Below are positions 24,816-36,634 of a DNA stretch of 64,000 bases, in pieces. The stretch comes from Hyalella azteca (Eukaryota > Arthropoda > Malacostraca > Amphipoda > Hyalellidae). The number at the start of each line of letters is the position of its first letter. Positions within the stretch are counted from its first letter, which is position 1. The notes beneath the pieces are model-generated. The model was not told the origin of the DNA. It saw only the letters and a list, made by a program, of their open reading frames with translations, and did no database searches. The DNA is taken from contig NW_025942202.1 in NCBI RefSeq assembly GCF_000764305.2, positions 248,001 to 312,000 of the forward strand, written 5' to 3'. A program made the position numbers and the translations under genes.

Positions 24816-26645
24816 CTTGGGTTAAAGATAAATACTGATAGCATTCACAATACATATTGTTGGAAAAAATATTTCAAGTTAAAATATTTTCAAGACAAAA
24901 TATTTCAACTAAAATACTTTTTTAGTTCAATGCAGTTAATTCCATGAAAAAGACATCCGTGGTGATAAGGTCAAAACAAAGAAGAGATCACGGAAAGTTT
25001 ACGTATGTGAATGTCATTAAGGTACTACATTTTGTTTTTATCGTGAAAGAAGTTAAATGATATTCGAATAAACATTCGATTGACACGCGAAACGGGTAAC
25101 TTCAAAACTTAATTTATGCTTTGAATTTGGTACGGATACCATTTGATTTTTGTTTTAAAAAGTTCATTACCTAAACTACGAGCCCTCTTTTGAATTGCAC
25201 TCGCTGCAAGTTAAGAACAAAAACGTACGGAATTGCATACCGAATGTCAGCTAGAGAAAGTTACGAGCATAATGTCATGTGTTGCAGAGGACTTTTTTCT
25301 ACTCTTCTCCTTTCTCACCATACAATAGTTTCAAGAGTTTCGTCAACCAGAATAAGATCAACAGGGAAGGAAAAATCGTGATCTTAAAGTGGCAGGTGTG
25401 TTTTATGGTTTTTAGCCATCAGACTCGTCGAGGGTCAGAGAAAAAAAAATTAGTGTCTGGTTGAAGCTGATCTTCTTTCCACTTGTGGCAGCCCTGAAGA
25501 GCTTCCAAACTCAGTAGAGCCACGACATCTAAACACAGCACGCTCGCGGGGACCAACTTGACGGCTCGGGAGTGTTGCCCAAACTTCTTACCCAAGAAGC
25601 CCTTGACAGCGGCGCCGCGTCAAGTTCCTCAAACTAAAACTTTTCTCTACTCTTCTCGAGCGCAAACCATGGGGACGAAGAAGTTATTTTTGCAGAAGTT
25701 AGGTTAGTAGAAGACCTGAATATTTAGTAGGCAGCACCATGATTGAAAACGTACGAGCTGAGGTCATGCATGCAGTGTGATGAGGATGAGTCTAACGGAC
25801 ACGTTACGCAATTGAAATTCAAACGCATGAAATTTAAAGCGTCCCTGGTACAAATCTACGACATGCTATATCATCTGAGATACTGATCATATCTGGGTTT
25901 TAACATCTAAGTTCGTATTCAGCATCCCCGCAGAAATAGGAACAAGAACTAGTTACCTAAAATTTAATATTCAGCTCACGACGAAGAGTGCCAAGATATT
26001 CAGATTAATTCCAAGTTTTATTTTTCTACGAAGCATATTAAATCGTTTGACCACAATTGCTGATTCAATTCATGCCACTTCTTTTGATCAGAGAATATTT
26101 TGGCATCAAAATCAGGAGTTTGGTCAACGAGTGTGTAGCTACTCGATCTGAAGAAGGCCGAGCATTTATGTATATGACCTCAATACAACAAGTGGCTCAA
26201 TGAAATGGAAATCTTATTCGTGATTTAGGATCAGATTTTGCCCGCACGCTGGCCGGTCAAAACTGCGGTTGAAGGTAGCGGGTTACTTGACCGCAGGTTT
26301 GTATCATTTAAGGCCTAAAAAAGTGAAATTTTCATTTGTATCGAAACGCGTGGCAGTATTCATACTGTGTTTTGCAAAGTTTCCACAAGCAATCCACTTT
26401 TGAGCTACAGCTTTATACTTCACAAAAGTGATAGCTCGAAAATTATGCTACTTATCAAGTTCATTGCTTCCATCCAAATAGGTGTAATTCGTGATTTTTT
26501 TGTCTTCTATGAGGAGTGTGCATATATTAAAAATTTTCATGATTTGTTGCCTCAAGCATTTGAAACAGAAGAATCGATAAAATAATGCTCACGCCACGGG
26601 CATTTGTCGAACTAGAAAGGAACGCATTGAAGCAAGCGCACTTAC

Positions 26646-26760
26646 GAGCATCGAACAGACCAATCTCACGTTCTCTCGTAAATAGCATTGCCTGCATGAG
26701 ATCCATCAAATAGTTTGTATGGGGTAAGGATGCCAAAAGAAAGTGTTTCTGCGTGCATTT
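26646..26760 (-). CDS. Candidate exon in duplicated unit, copy 2
   Basis: Counterpart of the 24420-24534 candidate. The acceptor AG and the GTAAGT donor are both kept, and the predicted peptide is unchanged despite two base differences. If both copies are spliced they would encode the same 38-residue segment in tandem, as in duplicated exons. They could also belong to a gene fragment copied with the unit. Confidence 0.28.
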
Positions 26761-26840
26761 CTGTCGCAAGGGCCCCACAACAAGGCTCTGACATTTATGT
26801 GTCTGACCTGAGCAAACGAGGACTCCTCAATTTATGTTAC

Positions 26841-27041
26841 CATCTCGATCCATATTTTTGCCCACAAAGGAAACGTCCTGTTCGGAGAGATTTGTAACTT
26901 CATCCCGAGTGTATTGTGTTCTGGATTGGGAAGATACGCAGTCGAAGCCGACACGATTTGCACTACATGATGATCTAGTCCATGAAGAATGGTCTCCTGC
27001 GTCGTGCGGGCGCTCAGGTGCTAAGCACTCAGTGTCGAAGT
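26841..27041 (-). CDS. Candidate exon in duplicated unit, copy 2
   Basis: Counterpart of 24615-24815, identical in sequence, with the same acceptor and weak donor. It has the same uncertainty over strand. Confidence 0.23.
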
Positions 27042-28285
27042 CTTGGGTTAAAGATAAATACTGATAGCATTCACAATACATATTGTTGGAAAAAATATTT
27101 CAAGTTAAAATATTTTCAAGACAAAATATTTCAACTAAAATACTTTTTTAGTTCAATGCAGTTAATTCCATGAAAAAGACATCCGTGGTGATAAGGTCAA
27201 AACAAAGAAGAGATCACGGAAAGTTTACGTATGTGAATGTCATTAAGGTACTACATTTTGTTTTTATCGTGAAAGAAGTTAAATGATATTCGAATAAACA
27301 TTCGATTGACACGCGAAACGGGTAACTACAAAACTTAATTTATGCTTTGAATTTGGTACGGATACCATTTGATTTTTGTTTTAAAAAGTTCATTACCTAA
27401 ACTACGAGCCCTCTTTTGAATTGCACTCGCTGCAAGTTAAGAACAAAAACGTACGGAATTGCATACCGAATGTCAGCTAGAGAAAGTTACGAGCATAATG
27501 TCATGTGTTGCAGAGGACTTTTTTCTACTCTTCTCCTTTCTCACCATGCAATAGTTTCAAGAGTTTCGTCAACCAGAATAAGATCAACAGGGAAGGAAAA
27601 ATCGTGATCTTAAAGTGGCAGGTGTGTTTTATGGTTTTTAGCCATCAGACTCGTCGAGGGTCAGAGAAAAAAAAATTAGTGTCTGGTTGGAGCTGATCTT
27701 CTTTCCACTTGTGGCAGCCCTGAAGAGCTTCCAAACTCAGTAGAGCCACGACATCTAAACACAGCACGCTCGCGGGGACCAACTTGACGGCTCGGGAGTG
27801 TTGCCCAAACTTCTTACCCAAGAAGCCCTTGACAGCGGCGCCGCGTCAAGTTCCTCAAACTAAAACTTTTCTCTACTCTTCTCGAGCGCAAACCATGGGG
27901 ACGAAGAAGTTATTTTTACAGAAGTTAGGTTAGTAGAAGACCTGAATATTTAGTAGGCAGCACCATGATTGAAAACGTACGAGCTGAGGTCATGCATGCA
28001 GTGTGATGAGGATGAGTCTAACGGACACGTTACGCAATTGAAATTCAAACGCGTAAAATTTAAAGCGTCCCTGGTACAAATCTACGACAAGCTATCTTTA
28101 AAATTCATCGAGTGAAGTAAAATAAAAATAAACTTAACTTTACATGGATAAATCGCAATATAGTTTTAAAGATTCCATACCAGTGAAACAAGATCTCTCG
28201 ACAATAAATGAAATCTGTTCAGTGCCAAGAACCAAACGAGCCACGGTATAATCCTGGGCGTAAGTTTCATTTGAAATTATTAAGT

Positions 28286-28358
28286 GTATTTGGCACGGAG
28301 CCCGCGTCGGAATAATGTGGAAGTGACTGGGCCTCGTAATAGCAGCAGAAGATTACAG
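28286..28358 (+). CDS. Weak candidate exon with consensus donor
   Basis: A perfect donor ATTACAG|GTAAGT (GT at 28359-28360) follows 24 open codons that begin two bases after a possible ATTAAG acceptor. The peptide is basic (LARSPRRNNVE, NSSRRLQ). Its start phase matches the end of the 22938-23044 candidate. A longer open frame runs through the same bases on the minus strand (about 28270-28490), so this could be antisense to something else or non-coding. Confidence 0.15.
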
Positions 28359-29922
28359 GTAAGTTGAGCACGATGCTGAGTTTGCGAGTGGGTGGCCGAC
28401 GCCAACTCTTCCTTCTACAATTGATGTGACATTGCAAGCCGGGGCCGCTTCGCTCGCTATGAAATGTAACATGAGAAAAGATTCGAATTAATTAAGGTGC
28501 CAGGGAATCTTCGCGCTAAGGAGACCCGCTCATCATCTTTTAATGGAATTTAAAAGTACCAAGTATTTATGTTATTTAGTGCCTCTTAATGAGATGTGAG
28601 ATTTCATCTGCATTCATGAACTTTACATTATTTTGCGCTAATTTAACGATCAGTAATGAAAAAATGTAATCGTTGCGTTCAATCTAATGTGTAATTTCAG
28701 GCGTGATAAATTCTGCAAATTCAAACTAGTCAGCTCCCTTTGGTTACTTGTAGAAAGAAGTTTCTCGTCACATTCGTTGAAATATTTACTACAATTATTA
28801 AATCACCATTTATTCAAATTGCTCATGAATTGCATAACGCTTCACTTTCGGTTTAATTTCTAAGAAATCAGGGTACTCATTCTGGATATTCATGATATTC
28901 AGTTACGAGTCGAATAATGTGGCGTCTTAGTCATCGTTATCAATTTCTCTTACACATCAGGATTTTACCTCTGGCATTTTAAAGCATAATTTCCATCAGT
29001 TAAGCTATAGGAATCAGTCACAGTATTATATTCATCATTCCGTAGTATCCAATAATTTGCTCCTAGAACAATGTAAAGAACTGCAAGATACCCTGAACAC
29101 ACTATATATAAGAGATCGGATCTATTGCACAATGGTCTGCCATGGTCAATACATTAAGAATAAGCATTTAGAATAAGCATTAAAGTGAGCAAGTTATATT
29201 TATCATATAAGCGAGCTGGTATCACGTCTCAGTCGAGCGAACGTATACACCATCGAATGTCTCGGCTTCAAGCGCCGGCGTAGTGAAGCGTGAACGTTCA
29301 TTTCTCATTGGGAATTCGAGAGTAATGAGCATCACATCATCGTCTTCAGAGGATAATATCCGCATCATAAAACCATGACAAACAATTACCAACACAATTG
29401 TGGCATTTTTAGCGCGCTTTTAGTGACTTTTGATTGCAATTTAAGTCCATAAAATTACCTTTATCATGAGTGAGACACAAAAGTCAGCCTTCAAATGACA
29501 TCTAAATCACACAGAAGCTGTCCAGTCACGCTCGTAATAAACTCGTCCCGATTCAAGAAGAAGATCTGAGGTGGCCAGGGAGAGATGAAAAATACGATTT
29601 TTTTAAATCATTTGCTCCAGGAGAAACTTGCCTCTTCTCATTGCAAGTGGCCTTAGCAGCGAGATTAAAGTGGATCTGGCGACAGGTGTAATTTGAATGC
29701 GTGGTGCAGAGCAGCATATCGAGCATGCTGAGAATATTTGCATTACGAAGCATTTAATTTATATGCTTGGAGCATTTCATCAAGCTTTGAAAAATCAGAG
29801 TCTAATAAAACAGTCAAGTCGAGAGTAACAAGATTCATTTAGCAATTTACTTGGCATTTCTGCTAATGCGACCATAAATTTCTTCGATTTCGTATGCCAT
29901 ACTTCCGATAACGAATTTCGTA
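28359..29922. other. Stretch without recognisable gene
   Basis: A GC-richer patch (28360-28460) sits next to the candidate donor, and the rest is AT-rich. A TATATATAAG at about 29103 has no convincing initiator or downstream frame. Nothing else seen. Confidence 0.5.
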
Positions 29923-30138
29923 GTTATTTAAGATGAACGATAATTGTTAGGAGCGTAAAATGATTTCTTGATTTCCAATATCATTTTAGTGTTTGTTATT
30001 TAAGATGAACGATAATTGTTTGGAGCGTAGAATGATTTCTTGACTTCCAATATCATTTTAGTGTTTGTTATTTAAGATGAACGATAATTGTTTGGAGCGT
30101 AGAATGATTTCTTGACTTCCAATATCATTTTAGTGTTT
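29923..30138. repeat. 3 x 72-bp tandem repeat
   Basis: Three adjacent 72-bp units start at 29923, 29995 and 30067, each opening GTTATTTAAGATGAACGATA. Units 2 and 3 are identical. Unit 1 differs from them at three positions, so the second duplication is the more recent. There is no gene within, and 72 is a multiple of 3 but no frame is kept open. Confidence 0.97.
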
Positions 30139-30390
30139 AAATTAACGAATGAAAATCATGTATGTAAATTGAATTAGTTATCAAAATAAGAGAGAGGTTA
30201 TACGGCTGACATTGCTAGATTGCATCAAGAATTAATGCCGGAACAAAATTCAATCTACTTGTCACTAGGTAGAATTAGGAATTATGTGTTACTTATTTAA
30301 TTTCGGAACTGACAGATATTATTAATAAATATTACTCCGAAGTTCACTTTTCAATAAATTAAATAATGAAACGAAACAAATAGGATCAGT

Positions 30391-30543
30391 ATGACATACC
30401 AAGACGGAGGCATACACTGGTTTGTTGCTCTCCACTTTAGACCGGGAAGCAAGGAGCGTTCGAAGCACGACGACAGCGAGTGTAATATTTGCCAAGCCCA
30501 CAAAAGGCGCTCATGCAAGGAGCCTCATCATTGCAGTGGTTAA
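30391..30543 (+). CDS. Small Cys/His-rich ORF or terminal exon
   Basis: A 50-codon frame starts with ATG at 30391 and stops with TAA at 30541-30543, in a GC-richer island. Its C-terminal half is basic and contains four cysteines spaced C-x2-C-x7-C-x5-C with adjacent histidines (ECNICQAHKRRSC, then PHHC). This could bind zinc but matches no finger family exactly. Inside the frame, at 30440, lies a strong acceptor (TTGCTCTCCACTTTAG). The real feature may therefore be a last exon beginning at 30441 rather than a free-standing small ORF. There is no poly(A) signal close by. No homologue is recognised. Confidence 0.3.
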   Translation: MTYQDGGIHWFVALHFRPGSKERSKHDDSECNICQAHKRRSCKEPHHCSG

Positions 30544-30724
30544 TGTAGCAAACGCAAGATCGTGAGCAGGCATGCTGCAGCCTGGACACAATTCAGGCTA
30601 ATTGAGCCACGGACCATTAGCTTAACTTAAAGTTTATCTGCAAATCAAACAATAATCACAATAGCTCCGGAGTAAAACTTGAGCTCCCTTGAATAAGATG
30701 TTTGAATGGTATTGTGTGCTTCAG

Positions 30725-30944
30725 GAGAGGCTCTCAAAGAGAAAAGATCGAAGTCTTCTCTGTGATCAATGAAGCCGTGAATAACCAAAGCTTAAATGTC
30801 AACAGTTCTGAACAAAGGCTGGAGGTCATGCAGCCCTAGAAAAGACGAGCCGTCGGAGAAACTAGGGCAGAAAACGTGGAGTGCATTATTCATGAGCCGC
30901 TTTCAATACGCTTGACGTGTCGAGAAAGAGATCGTCCTCGGTAA
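30725..30944 (+). pseudogene. Possible coding remnant with one in-frame stop
   Basis: After a good acceptor (TTGTGTGCTTCAG, ending 30724) a frame stays open for 37 codons to a TAG at 30837-30839. The same frame then stays open for another 34 codons to TAA at 30942-30944. The peptide before the TAG is soluble and helix-prone (KIEVFSVINEAVNN), and the part after it is basic. It could be a terminal exon ending at the TAG, a decayed gene, or chance in GC-richer DNA. No family is recognised. Confidence 0.15.
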
Positions 30945-33593
30945 TAGAGACCTTGTGAATAGCTCAGAATAATTCTATGGCTGGAGAATGCCCCAGCGTG
31001 TCTTGCAAAACGATATGCCTGAAATTACATTTGAATCAGCATCAGAAACGAATAGACCCGTTAATCCAAGGCTATTGAGAGCCTCACATTGATCGCAGGA
31101 CGAAACTTGTTGAACGATGAATGCAATCGCTCGATCGAGCCACAACGTTTCGGGCCCAAGGTGAATGATAAATAATTGTTATACACTCTGCAAACCAGAA
31201 AGATATCTGCCACAATTGGCATCGTAAACTTTTTGGTGTAATGTGCAACGAAAGTCAACTTCTATGCGCCCTTAGCTTACTTTGATATTATTATGTCTTG
31301 TTTGTAACTGTTCTTTCAAAGTAATAAACACAGTCTTATTAGAGAAACACCTGTTGCCTCCTAGATGTAGAAAGCCCAATATTGCGTTTACTGCGCTTGT
31401 ACATCATGTAAATTAGAATCTCATTTCACGCACGCTGAATTGTCTTTCCCATTTACGATTTTCCTCGCAAGGACAGCATCCAATTTGAATATATAGAATT
31501 GCATTCAGAAAGATAACCCGACCACACAGTTTAAACAAATTGGCAGGGGTGGCTAATATGGAAATAGAGATTCTCAGAGCGTCACGTGTCGTGCATCGAA
31601 TTCGATACTGACAGGCGTGGGAAGACAGTTTTTGTTTCGTGTTTTCCTGCGAGATCGTCATGGCCAAAGTAAAATTTTGTGTTTATTCGATGTCTCGTTT
31701 GTTCTCTTAGGAACATCACAAGCAGTTGTCACTGTTAAAAATAATTATACTGAAATGTAATTAAAGGAATTTAAACGAGGACTCGATTACGATTCAGCAT
31801 GCATTTTATCATATATTTATGCTGATCAGAGACATTTATGGAGTGATATAATTTATTTAAATTCAAATCCTAATGATTAGACTGAGAAGATTGAAAACAC
31901 CGTTGAAGTAAGATTTTTTTATAGGATTATAGAAAATCGGTTTTTATAAAATAAGATTTTAATTATATATTTATATACTGAATATTTGTTTGCACTCGTG
32001 AGACATGCGAGAATGTCCAACTTTATTAAAGGAGATCATCGTGCACTTTTATTATGCCGCTTTCATGAGTCTTGTTTTGTACATAAAATAAAAAGCTTGA
32101 TGCATGTGTTTTATAAAACACTATTGTATAAATAAGGTTTAAATATAATTTTAAATTGTAATTGAAATTCGCATTGTTACCTGACTGTGATTGCTAACTT
32201 GGGGGTGTAACTGGACAAGAACGAAGTACAGTCGGCAAATCAGCCCGCTTTCTGGCGTGAGTTGTGTCCAATTGTTAGCAAGCAAGTTGCGCAAGCATAC
32301 TAGAAGATATCGGCAATGCAATTTCACTCGTTTTGAATATTTACATGTTTTTCACAATGGGGATTTTGTTTTCTTTGCGGTTTCCATTTACATATTTTTG
32401 CCTCGATCTTCTATTTTTAACCTTTTTTTCTAACCGTTTTGATTGGAGCTTGAAAAGTTGGCATGTTGAGTCAGATATACTTTTATTCTAACATATTTCC
32501 TTTGATTTCCTCTTTGTTATTTGAGTCTTTTGGAAAAAATGTCCGCGAAATTATAAATTACGAACTTGTCGACCTTCAGACTGAAAGCTCCTTATTATAT
32601 AGAGTAAATGTTTTATGTGCATTTAGTTGTCAATCATTATTCATTGTTACTAGCCAAAATTTTTGTAGAATTACGTAGGAAAAAAAAGTTAAAATGTAAT
32701 TATCAAAACAAACACAAAATCCAAACAAAATTAATGCCGCTTAGATTCGAACTAACCTTTATTGGGCTCCGATATGGAAAAGCTCAGTTTAGCTGAAATT
32801 ACAGAGAAATGATTTAGGTTTTTTATGTAATATTTCCATTATTCATATTACTGCAATCTAGCGATCGCTTTTAGAATCTTGCTCTTAATCAAAAATTAAA
32901 ATAAGACGAATGTAACCGTCGGTCGGACAGCACAGCCACACTCGTATAAACTTCATCCCCATACCGACAGAGGGAATGGAATTGAAATAAAGAAAATTGA
33001 AACGGATTGAAATATTGATTGAATACAATCTTATAATGGTGAAGTTTCTCTCCCATGCCATGCAGGGTTGTAACACTCAACTGCGGTTAGTGCATCTCCC
33101 TTTGCAATGTACTAAGCTCTCGAACACATCGTAAAATCGAGGCTAGAAAAGCGTGCAGATGGAAAGATAAGCTCTGGCAGAGCGGCAAGAATTCGATCTC
33201 AGTTACGATCATATGTCGGGAAAATTGCTCAGCTCGTGACCGTAATTACCAGTCAATGACAATCACGATACCATTTTTCCCTCTTGCATTAGCTAATAAC
33301 ACAGCGTTATGCTCTTTCCGATGCGTAATTTTCTTGATTTGCTTGCTTATTGCCAAAAAATATTAACATAATATAAATCTATTTAGACTCTGCTTCTGGT
33401 TTCACCAGTAATTCGTATATCGTAAGCGTCCTCACTCTGAACGTCTTATTACAACAAAAAGATAATTAACACGACAAAGCTTTTCATATTTATCGCTGGC
33501 GCACGTCTCCTGCGTTAGACAAAAAACGTATGTGCATCTTACACAAGATAGTTAGTTTTTATTGTTATAGCGCAGCTCATGATACGGCCTTAC
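30945..33593. other. Stretch without recognisable gene
   Basis: AT-rich, with several poly(A)/poly(T)-rich tracts. The frames listed by length alone (31413-31667 minus, 32191-32433 plus, 32463-32678 plus) have background composition. No repeats noted. Confidence 0.5.
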
Positions 33594-33690
33594 CTTTCTT
33601 GTTTGTTTTGCGGGCGCTGCATGGTCGTGCATTGTGAAGTTTGAGCGGGAGGCAGCCGCCCTTTGCGTTCGACTCAGCAGTCACGATAAG
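33594..33690 (-). CDS. Candidate exon (5' boundary uncertain)
   Basis: On the minus strand a GC-rich open frame ends at a consensus donor AAGAAAG|GTAAGG (exon edge at 33594). The last 30 or so codons read through SNAKGGCLPLKLHNARPC to RKTNKK and are strongly basic at the end. The frame is open upstream to about 33727, so the acceptor could be any of several AGs there. The start given is only approximate. Composition contrasts with the AT-rich flanks. No domain or family is recognised. Confidence 0.22.
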
Positions 33691-34003
33691 CAAATTCGTG
33701 TTTACACAGCTGATGCGAATCCATGATTATCCGCAATTTATGTTGATTCTTGAACGTATTTCTTATTTTTGCTGCGTATTTCTCTCTTAGCTTACCTTTC
33801 CCGGATAAATTTGGTAGCAAGCTAAGTAACAAGAAGCAAACTGACACGCAAAGCTCAAATTTCTTGAAATATCATCCGCTCTCATGTTGAAATTGTTGCA
33901 TGAGTAATGTGATATTCTTAAAAACGTACATAAAATTTTTATCATATCGGTCACAATATTTCAGATGGAGTAAATGACCAACAGATAGAATTTGTTGTGT
34001 TTT

Positions 34004-34179
34004 TAGCGCATTTTCTCATTTATGGAAAAAATGCACTATTGTGCTCGCCATGTCCGTCCGACCGTGCGTCCGTCTGTCTGTCCGTCTGTCTGTCTGTCCG
34101 TCCGTGACTTCACGTTTTCGTCGACGAGAAAGTGCGCTCTCTGTCACTCAATGCAATGAGTACTGAGTTGTATTTTTTC
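34004..34179 (-). repeat. Dispersed repeat, copy 2
   Basis: Minus-strand copy of the element at 18923 and 59345. It has a longer internal CCGT/CTGT tandem tract (34065-34106) and the inverted ends AGCGCATTTTCTC and GAGAAAGTGCGCT. The conserved tail AACTCAGTACTCATTGCATT lies outside the inverted ends, so these are not the true element termini. Confidence 0.85.
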
Positions 34180-36634
34180 TAACTTCGAGTATGATTTTCC
34201 TCGAAAAAATAAATAATTGTAAATGAAAACAAAATACTAGGCTTGATATTACCAGCGAACAAAAGCACAAACATGTCAGTAAACATCAATAGCAAAGAAA
34301 AAAAAACTTTCTCTCTTAAATGGGATTAAAGTGGAATATATAATGCATAAACAATTAACTAAATAAGTATCATTGCAATATTAAAGCCTTTTGCAATTGA
34401 AGATTAACCTTAGCTTATCCAAAAATTACAGCCCAGTTATAGTCGTTGGGACGATTTGTCATAGATTTTCACATGCAGTTAATCACAGGTTTATTTATGT
34501 CTCACAACCAACTATTTTAGCATAGCAGATATAAAATCCCGAAACACTCAACGTGTGCATCAAAAATACTCTACCAAAAAATCCAGAAAAATTAGATGAC
34601 AGATAGGAACACTTTTTATAAATTAACAATTCAAAACTTTAAGCAGATGATTTAAGCCGGAATTTCTCTACTGATTTCATTAGTTTTCCATATTTTGAAA
34701 GATAAGGGTTGACAATATAATTAATGCAAAGATATCTTTATCAAGTTTGTTACCTGATAAGAGGATTATGGCCCTAAATCATGTTTCTCTTCAGAAGATC
34801 ACTATTCATAAATTAATTGTACAATTAAGGGATAACAAAGTCTGCAAACAGAGCCTGGGAAATTAACGACTGTGAGAAATTTTCTAATTTCCGAACTCTA
34901 TGGTAGTGTGTTATCTTTAAAGAGGAGTATATATCGGAGTTAAACTAATTAATTCATAAAATGAGTTGTTAAGATATTACATTCTTAGTAATCATTGTTA
35001 TTTGATGATTATCTCTTTGAACGCATTACTTATGTCAATCAATGGTCAATTTGATAAACAATTTTGAGTTCGTTGTCTACGTAATATTATTAGCCTTCTT
35101 TAAAAACTTTTCTTAACTGCCTGACAGATAATTTTGAGTAAAATTCATCTCATTTATTTACTTAGCACGTCAGCAAGTTTAGAGCCATGTATGAGCACCA
35201 GAAGTACATTAATTGAAATGATCAAGGTAGGTATATATACAGGGATGAGATTTTGATGTAGTGACTGCATAACTTAGATTAGCATTGCGCGTCATCATGG
35301 CATACATGCTACGTAGATTAATTTTCTATAATTCAATACTAGTGATTAAAAAGTTTTAATTAGTTTCAAATTTGCGCTCCGACCATCACATAATCAATTT
35401 CTATTCGTTATTAGCTTCATTTCATTTTTTAATCATGAATGATGAATTTTTAAGTGAAATTTCGTGGTGGAATAAGTAAGTCTCTTAAAACTGGGCACGA
35501 CCAATTACTTGTCATCGATTGATCGCTTCAACGAGGTCGCGGCTCAACTGCACTCTATGACTTATTGTAAAATTGCAAAACATAAGTAATAAATAACTAA
35601 AATTCCTACATTAAATTAAGAGTACAACGGCAGAACGCTTTAGCTTTGAGTTTTACTGAGGTGTCTCTATATGAAAGCGTAGAAAGTCAACTTGCGTGGA
35701 AAGTCAACTCCAGAAGGATTCTTAACAAAACTATTTGACCAAACTTCAATTAGCTCTTAGTCAAATTCACAAACATTTTAGAAAGACATACTTAATTTAA
35801 ATAACAGAGGTATCATTACTGGCACTATTATCTATTGAATTTTAATGAGAACCAAGTCGGTAATAACGTCTCTGTAAATTATCGAACGTGCTTCGTGGAA
35901 TCAATATAAATTTCATATTTTATTTGATAGAATTTCACAAGAGTATATTGCATGTTGAGCAATAAGCACCTAAAATATATTTCATAGAAAAATAAATTTC
36001 CAGGCTATTTTGTTCAGTGATTGGCAGGGTGAGTCGCAAAGAAGCCGAGCCTGAAGCTCGGGCGCAACGTAGCTGATCGCTGACCTCTGAGATGAAGAAC
36101 AAATTATACCTTATGGGACACTTCGTGAACTCGGCACTGAGATCAAACATTGCTCAAACAAAGCAAAAAATGACCGAGTCTCCTACTCATAATTAGCTAC
36201 TTTCCTGAGGATGAAAGTGATCACGAAATACCTGGTGGTTACTCAGCTATAAAGCCGTGGCGCTAAAAATAAGGATGTTTCGGCGGAGGCTTGACAAGAG
36301 TATCTGAGGTAAGCCAATGTACTGTGATTCTAACGGACTTTCGAAAATTCCGGTTTACCCTAACTAAAATAAATATAAGAATATTCTAAATTATATAACG
36401 TCTTATTAACTCCACTTCAATGATATTTTTATTTCCGAATAATTGATACGGCCAGTTACTTGTATCATCAGCTGAAATAATAAAATTGTTAAGCTCTGCC
36501 AATGAATCTCCGCTCAGCAGACGGCCGCTGATATTTACGAGTATCGTAATTAAGTCATGGGTTGATATTCCCTATATAAACGTACAGACCTTGAGTTTAC
36601 TCATATGAGTGAGAAGTACCACGCTCGACCCATG
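34180..36634. other. Stretch without recognisable gene
   Basis: AT-rich. A TATATAAAC at 36571 lies upstream of the stronger TATA box at 36635. Nothing else seen. Confidence 0.5.

Larger units (their letters stand above)
23645..25870. repeat. 2226-bp tandem duplication, copy 1
   Basis: It matches 25871-28096 base for base at a constant offset of 2226, with no net insertion or deletion. By eye I count about 19 substitutions. The left boundary falls inside the 17-bp minisatellite, at TCATCTGAGATACTGA. The right boundary is at ACGACATGCTATA. Only 3 of the differences fall in 24111-25101, and 24540-25101 is identical in both copies. It is either a recent tandem duplication or two haplotypes placed side by side by the assembler. 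Confidence 0.98.
25871..28096. repeat. 2226-bp tandem duplication, copy 2
   Basis: Direct head-to-tail copy of 23645-25870. It begins with only the last 16 or so bases of the minisatellite, so the array itself was not duplicated. After 28096 the sequence departs from copy 1. The ATG that opens the plus-strand frame at 24108 is ATT here, which argues against that frame being a gene. Confidence 0.98.

Noticed and set aside
36431..36480. Minus-strand CTGATGA followed at distance by GGAAA, possible second hammerhead
   Set aside because: No stem II between the boxes and no retroelement sequence alongside.
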